A stretch of DNA of 54,104 nucleotides. It comes from Bacteroidia bacterium (lineage in GTDB: Bacteria > Bacteroidota > Bacteroidia > Bacteroidales > Azobacteroidaceae). Both the position numbers and the translations under genes were made by a program. The DNA lies in NCBI GenBank assembly GCA_025996865.1, contig BNTV01000017.1, forward strand, positions 1 through 54,104, read 5' to 3'. Positions 25,363 through 33,856 of this stretch are shown here, piece after piece (positions within the stretch are counted from its first letter, which is position 1; the number at the start of each line of letters is the position of its first letter). Below the pieces are notes generated by a model. That model was given only the letters and a program-made list of their open reading frames with translations, was not told the DNA's origin and ran no database searches.

Positions 25363-25734
25363 TTAATCTAAAGTAGCATCGCCCGATTCGCCGGTATGAA
25401 CGCTGTAGGAACCGAGTGCATTGATCACGAATATTTTTCCGTCGCCACTCTTACCGGTATGATTGGTGTTGATGATTGTTTCGACGGCCAAGTCTTTTTT
25501 CTCATCGGTAACTACCAAAGTAATCATCCGTTTGGACTTCAAACGAGGCACTTCCGGAATAAATTCGAGCGCTTCGTGAGCCGATTCGGCTTCTTTGATT
25601 TTCTCCAAATCGCCATGACCTTTGCCGCGCCCCAATACCGGCATTGCGGTGAAAGAAGGAAGTCCCGCATCTGCTAACGCTTGTTTGGTGTCGCCCATTT
25701 TGGCAATTCTTATTATTGCTAATATAAGTTTCAT
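25363..25734 (-). CDS. nifI2: Nitrogenase-regulating PII-like protein NifI2
   Basis: A 123-residue PII-family protein (MKLILAIIRIAKMGDTKQAL; GRGKGHGDLEKIKE; TGKSGDGKIFV). The long T-loop region and place directly before nifD mark it as NifI2. In methanogens and some anaerobes NifI1 and NifI2 form a complex that binds dinitrogenase and switches it off when ammonium is present; 2-oxoglutarate reverses this. It follows nifI1 by 12 bp. This gives the organism post-translational control without DraT/DraG. Confidence 0.95.
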   Translation of the reverse strand: MKLILAIIRIAKMGDTKQALADAGLPSFTAMPVLGRGKGHGDLEKIKEAESAHEALEFIPEVPRLKSKRMITLVVTDEKKDLAVETIINTNHTGKSGDGKIFVINALGSYSVHTGESGDATLD

Positions 25735-25746
25735 AGGAATAATGTA

Positions 25747-26076
25747 TTAAGTATTCTTCTTTCCACTTGAAATGGTGTAAGACTCTTCCAAAGGAGTGAT
25801 AAAAACCTTTCCGTCGCCGGCTTGTCCTTTAGCGCCTGTGCGAGCCGATTCGATAATCGTTTCCACTACAAAATCTTTGTCTTTGTCTTCAATCACAATG
25901 ATTAACAGGTCTTTGGGAAGTTCATCGTAAGTAACGTTTCCGACTTTCAGACCACGTTGTTTTCCCCGGCCAAACACCGACAGTTTGGTTACAGCAGGAA
26001 AACCTGCATTAAATAAATCCTTCATCACCACAGGCGATTTTTCCGGACGGACAATAGCTCTTATTAAATATTGCAT
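25747..26076 (-). CDS. nifI1: Nitrogenase-regulating PII-like protein NifI1
   Basis: A 109-residue PII-family protein starting MQYLIRAIVRPEKSPVVMKD, with VFGRGKQRG and the B-loop TGAKGQAGDGKVFI. The tyrosine that GlnD uridylylates in classical GlnB is not in the usual context. It lies 25 bp after nifH and 12 bp before nifI2, the fixed order in group III nif operons. It acts with NifI2 in ammonium switch-off of dinitrogenase. Confidence 0.95.
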   Translation of the reverse strand: MQYLIRAIVRPEKSPVVMKDLFNAGFPAVTKLSVFGRGKQRGLKVGNVTYDELPKDLLIIVIEDKDKDFVVETIIESARTGAKGQAGDGKVFITPLEESYTISSGKKNT

Positions 26077-26101
26077 CGTAGTATAAATAAAAAGTGAGTA
26101 A

Positions 26102-26929
<828 letters not shown>

Positions 26930-26984
26930 TTAATAAATTAAAAACAATTTGTAAATAAAATTAATTATTAACTATCAATACGTA

Positions 26985-27000
26985 TTCAAATAAAGTGCCA
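26985..27000 (-). promoter_or_regulatory. Sigma-54-like -24/-12 promoter of the nif operon
   Basis: The minus strand reads TGGCAC-TTTAT-TTGAA. The consensus is TGGCAC-N5-TTGCA; the -24 half is perfect, the spacing is exact and the -12 half has GA instead of GC. It ends 59 bp before the nifH ATG. The same arrangement precedes the operon at 32729, which supports it. Confidence 0.65.
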
Positions 27001-27012
27001 AAGATAATAAAA

Positions 27013-27036
27013 CGTTATATAAAAGAAAACATAACG
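27013..27036. promoter_or_regulatory. ModE-box-like palindrome upstream of the nif promoter
   Basis: CGTTAT-N12-ATAACG, a perfect 6-bp-arm palindrome, begins 13 bp upstream of the -24 element. E. coli ModE sites have similar arms (recalled, with CGTTATAT and ATAACG half-sites). A ModE-like DNA-binding protein is encoded in the same operon. No such site was seen before the transport operon. Confidence 0.5.
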
Positions 27037-27110
27037 GGCTTAATTGCTTAATAGTAGTCTATTTAAATAATCTAAAGAAATGAGGGGTATTAAAAGAGAG
27101 AATCGGAAGG

Positions 27111-27162
27111 CTACAAAAATGTAGGAAAAGTAGAGGGCTTATACGAAAATGTAGGAATTATA
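27111..27162 (-). promoter_or_regulatory. Paired upstream activator sites of the nif operon
   Basis: The first site is the perfect palindrome CTACA-AAAA-TGTAG (27111-27124); the second, ATACG-AAAA-TGTAG (27141-27154), is centred exactly 30 bp away. The whole 52-bp block recurs with three differences at 32841-32892, before the other operon. It starts 111 bp upstream of the -24 element, a usual distance for enhancer sites of sigma-54 activators. The canonical NifA site TGT-N10-ACA is absent, so a different activator is implied. Confidence 0.65.
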
Positions 27163-27167
27163 GTATT

Positions 27168-29222
27168 TCAAAATCCACACCTCACCCCCACCTTTATCTC
27201 TCTCCCAAAATCGGAATAAATAGGTGAAACCGTTGCATACCGAACATCAAACAAATTGCTAATCAGAGTATATAATTCGGTATGTAATTTTGGAAGGTGA
27301 TAAATAAACTGCACATCTGCATTACAATAATTTCCCATATCGACTTCCGTTTTCAGAAAGCGGTCGGAAAGGTAGCGTGAAACGTATTTTGCCATCCAAT
27401 GGATTTCCACGTTCTTTTTTTCAAAGGAGAGGCAGGCGTTGGCAATGAGCGGCGGTTGCTTGTCGTAGTGCGTTCTGCTCGACTGTTCGGAACGGGAAAC
27501 ATATTTGTAGGATATATTTCCGAAGCCGCTGAACATGTCCAACCACGTGTTGCTGCGGTAAGAAAGTTCGATACCGACAGTACGCAAATCAATGTTCCGC
27601 ATATAATAGCGCAAAACGTCGTTGTCGTCAAAATAGGGCGTGCGGGTGTATTCGGAAGTATTTTTCTGATTCAGTAAAAAAAGTGTCCAAGTGAGATTTC
27701 CGGCAGCGGGAAGATGCTGTTGCAAACCAAGTTCAACGCCGGTGCGGATTTCACTTTTCATATAGGAAACGAGTGTTTTGCCGGTGTTCTCGTCTTTCAA
27801 CGGATTACCGAGGTCATCGGTTTGTTGTTGCAGGGCGGTACGGTCGAGCGGAAGCGCACCGCTGTTAATCACGCCATTCAGAATATGATCAGCATTCAAT
27901 TGATGCGAAATGCCTGCGCTGATGTTGAACAACACCGGTTGCCATGCTTTGGTAATGGCGTTTATTTCGCTGCCGAAACCTTGATACGGAACGTAATATT
28001 CATAATATTCGCGAATAAGTTTTGCACCGAAATGCACGTCTGTCCGCCCGAATGTATGTTGGTCGATCAGGCTTGCCGAAAGTATTTTCTTCTTCGATTT
28101 GCCATGCGCATAATTGGCAGACGAGGCAAACATGGCTCCCGCACGCACCACATTGTTTTCAATGGGCGAAAATGCTTGAAAAACAGCTGCTGTAAAAATG
28201 GAATCCGGCTCGCTGAGCATCCGTTTACGCACAATGGAATCGGACAATTCGATGACTTTTCCGGTAGAAGTAAAATGATAATGGTCGGGGTACAAATCCA
28301 TGCGGTTGAGTATATAGCTGAATTGCAGTTCGGTAGCCGTCAATTTCGATTCGTTGTATTTCACGCGGACGGTGGAAATATTGTAGCGCATCGGGTCGTA
28401 TTCCCACAAATCGGCGAGTTGGCTTTGCGGCGCGGCAAGCGAATCATACACCGCCTGCGTAACAAATCGGGTGCCGTAGATGTAGGAATTTTCCATGTTG
28501 ATTTCGAGTTTATCCTTATATTTGTAGCCGATTTTTCCATAGAAATTCCACAGGTTTTCATCGCTGTGCCGTCCTTTTGCGCCATCGGTGCGGTCGTTGA
28601 AAAGGGAAAAGGCATAATGCAAATTTTTGATGCGCCCGCCATGCAATGCGCCTGCATGCAGGGTGTTGAAGGTGCCATAACTTACTTCCGCCTGTGTGGT
28701 CGGTTTGTCGAACGTTTTTGTTTTTACGTTAATAACGCCGTTCAGTCCGCTGAAACCAAGCAGGAGCGAATTGCCGGAGCGCACGATTTCGACCGATTCA
28801 ATCATGCTTTCGGGCAAAAGCGAAGGAGCTTCCACCCATTCCGCCATCGGTCCCGCGCCGTTGGTAGAGAGCGAAACGCCGTTGATAGCATAGTCTGAGG
28901 CAACATTTTGCCCGCGCAGGAGGTAATAGTGCTTTTTGCGCCGTCCCTGTGTGGACGCCACACCATTGACCGAATATTTCAGCGCATCAAACAAATGAAG
29001 CGCCGCCGTTTTGTGGTTGTCGTCCGCCGTAATGTAGGTAATGGACGACTCCCACGCCAACGGATCCACCGTAAGGTCGTTCAACGGCGAAATGCGCTGC
29101 CGCCCCAATACAGTTACTTCTTGCAACACATTGTCTTGCAATGTATCACAATGTTCGTGTTGAGCCAATGCTATTGTTGAAAGCAAAAGAATAAATGCCG
29201 TATAGATCAGTCTATTTTTCAA
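27168..29222 (-). CDS. TonB-dependent outer-membrane receptor linked to nif
   Basis: A 684-residue protein: signal peptide (residues 1-20, ending ALAQ), a short N-terminus with a TonB-box-like stretch (LQEVTVLG), a plug domain (YYLLRGQNVASDYAINGVSL, then SMIESVEIVRSGNSLLLGFSG) and a 22-strand-type barrel ending in an aromatic residue (VGVRCGF). The size fits siderophore, haem, cobalamin or metal-chelate receptors, not SusC, and there is no SusD partner. It follows a periplasmic binding protein by 3 bp, as the last gene of a five-gene operon whose promoter resembles that of nif. Uptake of molybdate or a metallophore for nitrogenase is inferred; the substrate is not shown by the sequence. Confidence 0.92.
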   Translation of the reverse strand: MKNRLIYTAFILLLSTIALAQHEHCDTLQDNVLQEVTVLGRQRISPLNDLTVDPLAWESSITYITADDNHKTAALHLFDALKYSVNGVASTQGRRKKHYYLLRGQNVASDYAINGVSLSTNGAGPMAEWVEAPSLLPESMIESVEIVRSGNSLLLGFSGLNGVINVKTKTFDKPTTQAEVSYGTFNTLHAGALHGGRIKNLHYAFSLFNDRTDGAKGRHSDENLWNFYGKIGYKYKDKLEINMENSYIYGTRFVTQAVYDSLAAPQSQLADLWEYDPMRYNISTVRVKYNESKLTATELQFSYILNRMDLYPDHYHFTSTGKVIELSDSIVRKRMLSEPDSIFTAAVFQAFSPIENNVVRAGAMFASSANYAHGKSKKKILSASLIDQHTFGRTDVHFGAKLIREYYEYYVPYQGFGSEINAITKAWQPVLFNISAGISHQLNADHILNGVINSGALPLDRTALQQQTDDLGNPLKDENTGKTLVSYMKSEIRTGVELGLQQHLPAAGNLTWTLFLLNQKNTSEYTRTPYFDDNDVLRYYMRNIDLRTVGIELSYRSNTWLDMFSGFGNISYKYVSRSEQSSRTHYDKQPPLIANACLSFEKKNVEIHWMAKYVSRYLSDRFLKTEVDMGNYCNADVQFIYHLPKLHTELYTLISNLFDVRYATVSPIYSDFGREIKVGVRCGF

Positions 29223-29225
29223 TTA

Positions 29226-30257
29226 TTAATTGTTAATTAAATAAGTAACATCTTTATCTGTTATTTCCACGTGATAAAACAAACGGAAACACGCTTTTAA
29301 TGCTTCATTCAAATCAAAGGTCATATTTTCGGGATAAAGTTGCTTTGCCAACCACAGCACACCGGGCAAGCAATTGACGCTTGGCGGACGATCAATCCAC
29401 CCGAAAGGCAAGGCAGGAACTTGATGCACCTTTTTATTTCGGGCAGCAGCAACCTGTTGCCATACGGAGTTGCTAAGGATATATTCCCGTGTGGAAAATT
29501 CTTTTTTCACTGTTTTCGACAAATCCATTCCGGCAGGAAAACCCGACCAGGCAACGATTACATCGGGTTGCCACAGTAAAACCTGCTCAATACTTACCAC
29601 CGCCATCCCATGAATACTGCTCGTTTTTACTTGCGCCACATTGCGGGCATTGAGATAATCAATCACTTGACTGTGCAGCGACCCCGCCGCTTCGGTATTC
29701 AAACCGAGGTTGCCTTCGGCATAATAGACCGTCGGGCGTTTGGCAATTTTTTTTGCTTGCTCGTTGAGCGAAATGATGTATGTATCCAAAAAGTTAATAA
29801 TTTGATTTGCAGCAGTTTGTCGGTTCAATGCTTGTCCGAGAAAAGCGAATGCTTCGCGATATTTCGGCAGTTCAAACCGAACGAGCAGTACGGGAATATG
29901 CAGTTTCGTCTGCCAATTTTCGGCAGTTTCGCGGTCGTCATCGTCCAAAAAAGAGAGCAGAATAACATCCGGATGCAATTTCAATATTTCTTCGGCATTG
30001 GTTTCCGCCAAAGGTTTGTCGAAATAGGCTTTTGAAATGTATTTTTGTCCTGCATCGGGAACGCTGAACGTGGCGTTGCACAGCATTTTTTCGTCCAATG
30101 CAAATGCCATCAGCGATATAAACCGGTCGGCAAATACTTTGTTTACGGTAACCGGCAGGCTTACTTTTCGCCCTGCCATATCCGTAACTTCGCGGGCAGT
30201 CGCTTCTAAAACAATTAAGTTCAGGACTAACAAACAACCTATCAACACTTTCCACAT
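29226..30257 (-). CDS. FecB/BtuF-type periplasmic metal-chelate binding protein
   Basis: A 343-residue exported protein (signal peptide ending about residue 21, EATA). The class III binding-protein fold (Peripla_BP_2) is shown by VTDMAGRKVSLPVTVNKVFA, NAEEILKLHPDVILLS and VSIEQVLLWQPDVIV. The late motif LPFGWIDRPPSVNCLPGVLWL is typical of the subfamily that includes iron-chelate and MolA-type molybdate binding proteins. It would pass substrate from the TonB receptor (next gene, 3 bp away) to the FecCD permease at the end of the nif operon. It is not lipidated. Confidence 0.9.
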   Translation of the reverse strand: MWKVLIGCLLVLNLIVLEATAREVTDMAGRKVSLPVTVNKVFADRFISLMAFALDEKMLCNATFSVPDAGQKYISKAYFDKPLAETNAEEILKLHPDVILLSFLDDDDRETAENWQTKLHIPVLLVRFELPKYREAFAFLGQALNRQTAANQIINFLDTYIISLNEQAKKIAKRPTVYYAEGNLGLNTEAAGSLHSQVIDYLNARNVAQVKTSSIHGMAVVSIEQVLLWQPDVIVAWSGFPAGMDLSKTVKKEFSTREYILSNSVWQQVAAARNKKVHQVPALPFGWIDRPPSVNCLPGVLWLAKQLYPENMTFDLNEALKACFRLFYHVEITDKDVTYLINN

Positions 30258-30262
30258 AATTA

Positions 30263-31036
30263 TTAATTATCTATTGAATAAACCCACAAATCATGTATCC
30301 TTACTGCGCGGTTGATGCCATCGTTTACCGGCGTTTCTTTGCCGGTGAGAGCAGGTGTGAATTTCAACTGTACATTTTTTTCATTGATTTCTACGGTAAA
30401 TATTTCGTCTGCATTCGGATCTGACGGCAGATAATCGCCCACTTTCGTGAAATTACTTGCACCTTCCGTCTTTTTCCAAAGCGAAACACCCGCCACATCT
30501 TCAATCTGTCCGCCAAGCGAAACGGAAAACTTCACTTGCGACACCGATGGCAAGGTTGAAAGCATCATTTGCCCGTCGGAATCGTGTTGCCCACATTCGT
30601 AGAAAATAGTCTGTTGCAAGGCAACAAAACCCGTACTCACTTCCGATTCGGCACTACCGATTTGCGCTCCGCACGTGGGATTGACGGCAAAATCCTTGAG
30701 CGTATATGCCACCGAGAAACCATTATACTCCGCCATGCGTGGTTTTGACGGTACATACATCACCAATGCGGTAGTCATTTGGTCGTCATCGCAATTGCTG
30801 GTCGGATAGTTATCGTAGCCCTCGCGTTTCCACAATTGAAAATTCTCGTAAAAAACCAGCGAGTCACCGAGAGCATATCCGCCTCCGTCAAATGGTGGTG
30901 TTATAATCACATTATCTTCCTCCGATTGTCCATCAAAACGGTAGCCCAACTCTTTTTCGCAAGCAGAAAAGAAAAAGCAGAGCAGAAGCATTACCGTCTG
31001 CTTTTTCCAATGGGTTATTTCAAAATTTCTAATCAT
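30263..31036 (-). CDS. Surface or periplasmic lipoprotein of unknown function in the transport operon
   Basis: A 257-residue protein with a lipoprotein signal (FFFSACEKE, Cys26), preceded by an unusual 12-residue polar N-terminus; a start at a later Met (MLLLCFFFSAC) is possible. The mature part is beta-rich, with two segments (NCDDDQMTTALVMYV, and VALQQTIFYECGQHDSD) holding Cys and acidic residues that could bind metal. It resembles carbohydrate-binding-like beta-sandwich domains only loosely, and I do not recognise the family. It lies 11 bp after the TrmO-like gene and 5 bp before the binding protein, so it belongs to the uptake operon and may be a surface ligand binder. Confidence 0.75.
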   Translation of the reverse strand: MIRNFEITHWKKQTVMLLLCFFFSACEKELGYRFDGQSEEDNVIITPPFDGGGYALGDSLVFYENFQLWKREGYDNYPTSNCDDDQMTTALVMYVPSKPRMAEYNGFSVAYTLKDFAVNPTCGAQIGSAESEVSTGFVALQQTIFYECGQHDSDGQMMLSTLPSVSQVKFSVSLGGQIEDVAGVSLWKKTEGASNFTKVGDYLPSDPNADEIFTVEINEKNVQLKFTPALTGKETPVNDGINRAVRIHDLWVYSIDN

Positions 31037-31047
31037 CCGTTTGTTTT

Positions 31048-31533
31048 TTATTTAAACCTATCGTCCGAACGGACATGGCAACACTGCTTGTGTGCCGCCT
31101 GTTCGAGCCAACCTGATTTTGTATCGGCAGGACTGTCGTATTTCGGGAAATAGGGTTTGATGTCGAGCAACGGCGTTTCGTTGAGCATATCTGCGCCATC
31201 GAAAACAACAGTATTGCCCTCTATCGAAAGAATGCGCACGGTGGAAATACCGATGTGATTCGGACGTTTCGGAGCGCGGGTGGCGAATATGCCGTGCGGT
31301 TTCGTGTCCATAAACGGAATGGGCATCAGCACATAACCTTCCGCTTGGTGAAAATGATAGATGAATGTGGCATGTGAAAAACCGTCCAAGTCGGTCAATC
31401 CTTCCACATATTCATCTTTCAATACGGCTTTACCCACAACGCCCGCCGCACCTGCCGGCTGCACCGGCATTCCTTCTATTTGTTTGTGCGGCGTGTAAAT
31501 CGTACCTATCGGCTCAAGAATGATTGGCTTCAT
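31048..31533 (-). CDS. TrmO/TsaA-family SAM-dependent methyltransferase
   Basis: A 161-residue protein with the UPF0066/TsaA beta-barrel signatures: LEPIGTIYTPHKQIEGMPVQ, GFSHATFIYHFH, GIFATRAPKRPNHIGIS and LLDIKPYFPKYD. E. coli TrmO methylates N6 of t6A37 in tRNA-Thr, but many relatives are encoded with molybdenum-cofactor or metal-transport genes and have unknown roles. Here it is the second gene of a metal-uptake-like operon; its start overlaps the stop of the T9SS gene (ATGA). The C-terminus has an extra Cys-rich tail (KQCCHVRSDDR). A metal-related role is inferred from place only. Confidence 0.88.
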   Translation of the reverse strand: MKPIILEPIGTIYTPHKQIEGMPVQPAGAAGVVGKAVLKDEYVEGLTDLDGFSHATFIYHFHQAEGYVLMPIPFMDTKPHGIFATRAPKRPNHIGISTVRILSIEGNTVVFDGADMLNETPLLDIKPYFPKYDSPADTKSGWLEQAAHKQCCHVRSDDRFK

Positions 31534-32729
31534 TTCACAAACACTTTAGTGGCTTTATCATTTACCCTTACGATATAAATACCTGTTTTAGGCACAGCAA
31601 TCGTTTCCGTATCCGATTTTGCCGAAATAGTGGCAGCAATGTGTCCACTGATTTCATAAATCGTAATGATGCTTCCTTGCGTTACATTTTGTAAAACAAC
31701 AGATTTATTTCCGCCAAAAGCAAGCCAATTCGATATACTTTCAACTTTATCAATACCGGTGGCACCCGCACCTAATGCGCTTATTGCTGCTAAAATCTCT
31801 TTCGCTGTCGCTTCTGTATCGTACAATACCGCCTTTGCCGCATCAATAACCGACTGTCCTGCTTGCGAATTTTCTATGGCTTCGGCTAATTCAAACTTTC
31901 TGTCTGCCGCCGCACGATAGGGATAATGATAGACCACCCACGACAATTCTTCCCCAGCCACCGGTTCGAGGGCTGTGAGTTTGACGTAAGGATTTTCGGT
32001 GTCATCCCCGTCTATCAGTTCAAACGCATAACCTTTTTTTTGCAGTGTATCCACATTGGCAGCGCCGGTAAGTGTGGTAAGATGTGTCAGCGCCGTCATT
32101 GTGTTGTAACTATGGCTGTGAATGGTGAAATATTCCCTTGCGATATAACCATTTGGATTTTCGCTGACAGTGCTTTGCGCCTGCAAGAAATTCATACTGC
32201 GTACCAGAGGAATAGACGATAGACGATAAGTTACGCTTGCCGGTGTAGCAGTGGCGCCGATGGTAGAACTCACCGTTTCAAAAGCTATTCCGGTAGGCTG
32301 AATACTGCTTATCGGAATCAGTTGGACTGCATTTCCTTCCGAATCGGTTATTCCCGGTATCAAACCATCCTCAGCGGCTGCTTTGATATTCAATACGGAA
32401 GATGCCTGAGCCGTTCCATCGCCCGCAAGTGTGATGTCCAAAATACTTGCATCAAGTGCATTAACGGCAAATCCCACTGTACGGTTAGAGGCCATATTGA
32501 TAACAAATTGACTTGCCAAAGCTTCGGCATCTGCGATGGAAATAGCACCATCGAACTTGATTTGAATGTGATTCACCTGCACACTTCCAAGATCGCCCGG
32601 AACGAGTGTCGCCGTTAAACCGTTGTTTGAATCCCACAGTTTATAGCCAACGGATTGGGTGGCTTTTGCGGTGAAAGAACTCAATGTTACCAACACGCTC
32701 AATACTACTGATAATGTAATTTTTCTCAT
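31530..32729 (-). CDS. T9SS-secreted surface protein heading the nif-linked transport operon
   Basis: A 399-residue protein with a signal peptide (residues 1-23, cut near KATQ) and a C-terminal type A sorting domain (about 325-399: SVVLQNVTQGSIITIYEISG, then TGIYIVRVNDKATKVFVK), so it is exported by type IX secretion to the cell surface. The N-terminal 200 residues form a beta-rich domain (VNHIQIKFDGAISIADAEAL) that I do not recognise. It is the first gene after the sigma-54-like promoter at 32770 and precedes TrmO-like, lipoprotein, binding protein and TonB receptor genes. A surface binder for a metal chelate is one possibility. A damaged partial copy lies at 35592-35903. Confidence 0.82.
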   Translation of the reverse strand: MRKITLSVVLSVLVTLSSFTAKATQSVGYKLWDSNNGLTATLVPGDLGSVQVNHIQIKFDGAISIADAEALASQFVINMASNRTVGFAVNALDASILDITLAGDGTAQASSVLNIKAAAEDGLIPGITDSEGNAVQLIPISSIQPTGIAFETVSSTIGATATPASVTYRLSSIPLVRSMNFLQAQSTVSENPNGYIAREYFTIHSHSYNTMTALTHLTTLTGAANVDTLQKKGYAFELIDGDDTENPYVKLTALEPVAGEELSWVVYHYPYRAAADRKFELAEAIENSQAGQSVIDAAKAVLYDTEATAKEILAAISALGAGATGIDKVESISNWLAFGGNKSVVLQNVTQGSIITIYEISGHIAATISAKSDTETIAVPKTGIYIVRVNDKATKVFVK

Positions 32730-32769
32730 TACTTTTTTGTTTTTTATATGTTACCTTTTAAAAATGATA

Positions 32770-32785
32770 TACAATTACTGTGCCA
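32770..32785 (-). promoter_or_regulatory. Sigma-54-like -24/-12 promoter of the transport operon
   Basis: The minus strand reads TGGCAC-AGTAA-TTGTA: perfect -24 half, exact spacing and TTGTA at -12. It lies 41 bp before the ATG at 32729. Together with the site at 26985 it gives the shared form TGGCAC-N5-TTGwA. Confidence 0.65.
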
Positions 32786-32840
32786 TTTTCGTATTTTACT
32801 ATGGATAAGCATATTAACAAAAATCAAACAAGAAAATAAG

Positions 32841-32892
32841 CTACAAAAATGTAGGGGAAGTAGAGGGCTTATACGAAAATGTAGGATTTATA
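32841..32892 (-). promoter_or_regulatory. Paired upstream activator sites of the transport operon
   Basis: CTACA-AAAA-TGTAG (32841-32854) and ATACG-AAAA-TGTAG (32871-32884), centres 30 bp apart, in a 52-bp block that matches 27111-27162 with three differences. It begins 56 bp upstream of the -24 element, in the same orientation relative to transcription as at nifH. Confidence 0.65.
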
Positions 32893-32936
32893 ATTCCCCA
32901 TAAGTATAAAATAAAATATAGCTATGGGGAATTATA
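32889..32936. repeat. Inverted repeat TATAATTCCCCATA / TATGGGGAATTATA, copy 1
   Basis: Perfect 14-bp arms around a 20-bp AT-rich centre. The same structure is at 35906-35953, at a constant offset of 3017 bp from this copy, as part of a segmental duplication. Confidence 0.7.
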
Positions 32937-32970
32937 GATTTATATTTTTCCATAAGTCATATTTTTTGGC

Positions 32971-33148
32971 TAAATATTAAATTGAGGTGCTGAACCCGGA
33001 AGACCGTAAGGTCTTCTACTTGGGTAACCCCGGTGCAAGCGAAGCGCAGCCCGGGGTAGAGCAACCCCTCATCATCCCCTCAACTCCGATATAGGAGTTG
33101 AACTTATTTACTTCAAAAGCATTGGGGTGTACGACAAATTTCCCAATA
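32971..33148. repeat. R1 repeat block, copy 1, ending in a lone MITE end
   Basis: About 180 bp with small palindromes (GGAAGACCGTAAGGTCTTC; AACTCCGATATAGGAGTT) and ending in GGGGTGTACGACAAATTT, the outer end of the MITE at 7977. A second copy runs from 35988 and an inverted one to 36538. It contains no gene. It fills most of the gap between the transport operon and the DUF1016 remnant. Confidence 0.7.
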
Positions 33149-33181
33149 TTTAGCCCGCTTTACAATCTCTAAAAATTATTA

Positions 33182-33189
33182 TATCTTTG
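33182..33189 (+). promoter_or_regulatory. -7 box (TATCTTTG) of the DUF1016 remnant
   Basis: TATCTTTG followed by CA lies 17 bp before the ATG at 33207. Confidence 0.5.
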
Positions 33190-33206
33190 CATTTTATAAT
33201 TTTAAC

Positions 33207-33856
33207 ATGTCAGAAATACAAAACATAGTAAAAAAAGAAGCGGGAAACATTGTTGAAAACAGTAATCTTTATGAATTTTCGAGAGATTTGATTATAAATT
33301 CTCGAAAACTTGTTTATCAGACAGCTAATTTTGCAATGATAGAGACCTATTGGCGTATTGGCGAAAAAATTGTAGAAGAACAAGGCGGAGAAGAACGTTC
33401 AAAGTACGGGGACAGGCTTATCGCAAATTTATCAGAAAAATTAACCGCCGAATTTGGAAAGGGATTTGATAAAACAAATTTAGGAAGAATGCGTCAACAA
33501 TTGAGTTGGTCGCACTACCGCTCGCTTCTTCGTGTAGAAAACCCAAAAGCCCGTGAAGTTTACATGAATGAGGCTGCTGATAACCAATGGAGTACCCGTT
33601 TCTTAGACGAACAGGTTGGCAAGCATAGGGCAAATGGATATACGTGAGAATGTATGACAAACTGAAACGTACAGAAGGCAATAATCCGACTATCGGAATT
33701 ATTTTTTGCGAAGAAAAAGATAGAGCGGATGTCAAACTTTCCGTTTTGAACGACAACGAACAACTTTTTGCCACGAAATACAAACTCTATATTCCAACCG
33801 AAGAAGAACTGATAAGAGAAATAACTCATATTCGCTCTTTGATGAGTGGCGAGTAG
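33207..33856 (+). pseudogene. DUF1016 (YhcG-type) nuclease gene with internal deletions
   Basis: The first frame (33207-33647) is the DUF1016 N-terminal domain (FAMIETYWRIGEKIVEEQGG, then QLSWSHYRSLLRVENPKARE, NQWSTRFLDEQV). The second (33644-33856) is the far C-terminal end (EGNNPTIGIIFCEEKDRADV, YIPTEEELIRE). The PD-(D/E)XK nuclease core that should lie between them, about 130-150 residues, is missing, and the frame shifts at the join. A further in-frame loss of about 15-20 residues seems to sit at GRMRQ/QLSWSH. Intact members are about 340-380 residues and occur in defence islands and restriction loci. This copy cannot make a working nuclease. Confidence 0.85.

Noticed and set aside
27111..27162. 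Canonical NifA upstream site TGT-N10-ACA
   Set aside because: The spacing is not found on either strand; the palindrome here is CTACA-N4-TGTAG.
27713..28898. Long plus-strand frame opposite the TonB receptor
   Set aside because: Shadow frame over a gene with clear family motifs, no promoter or family resemblance.
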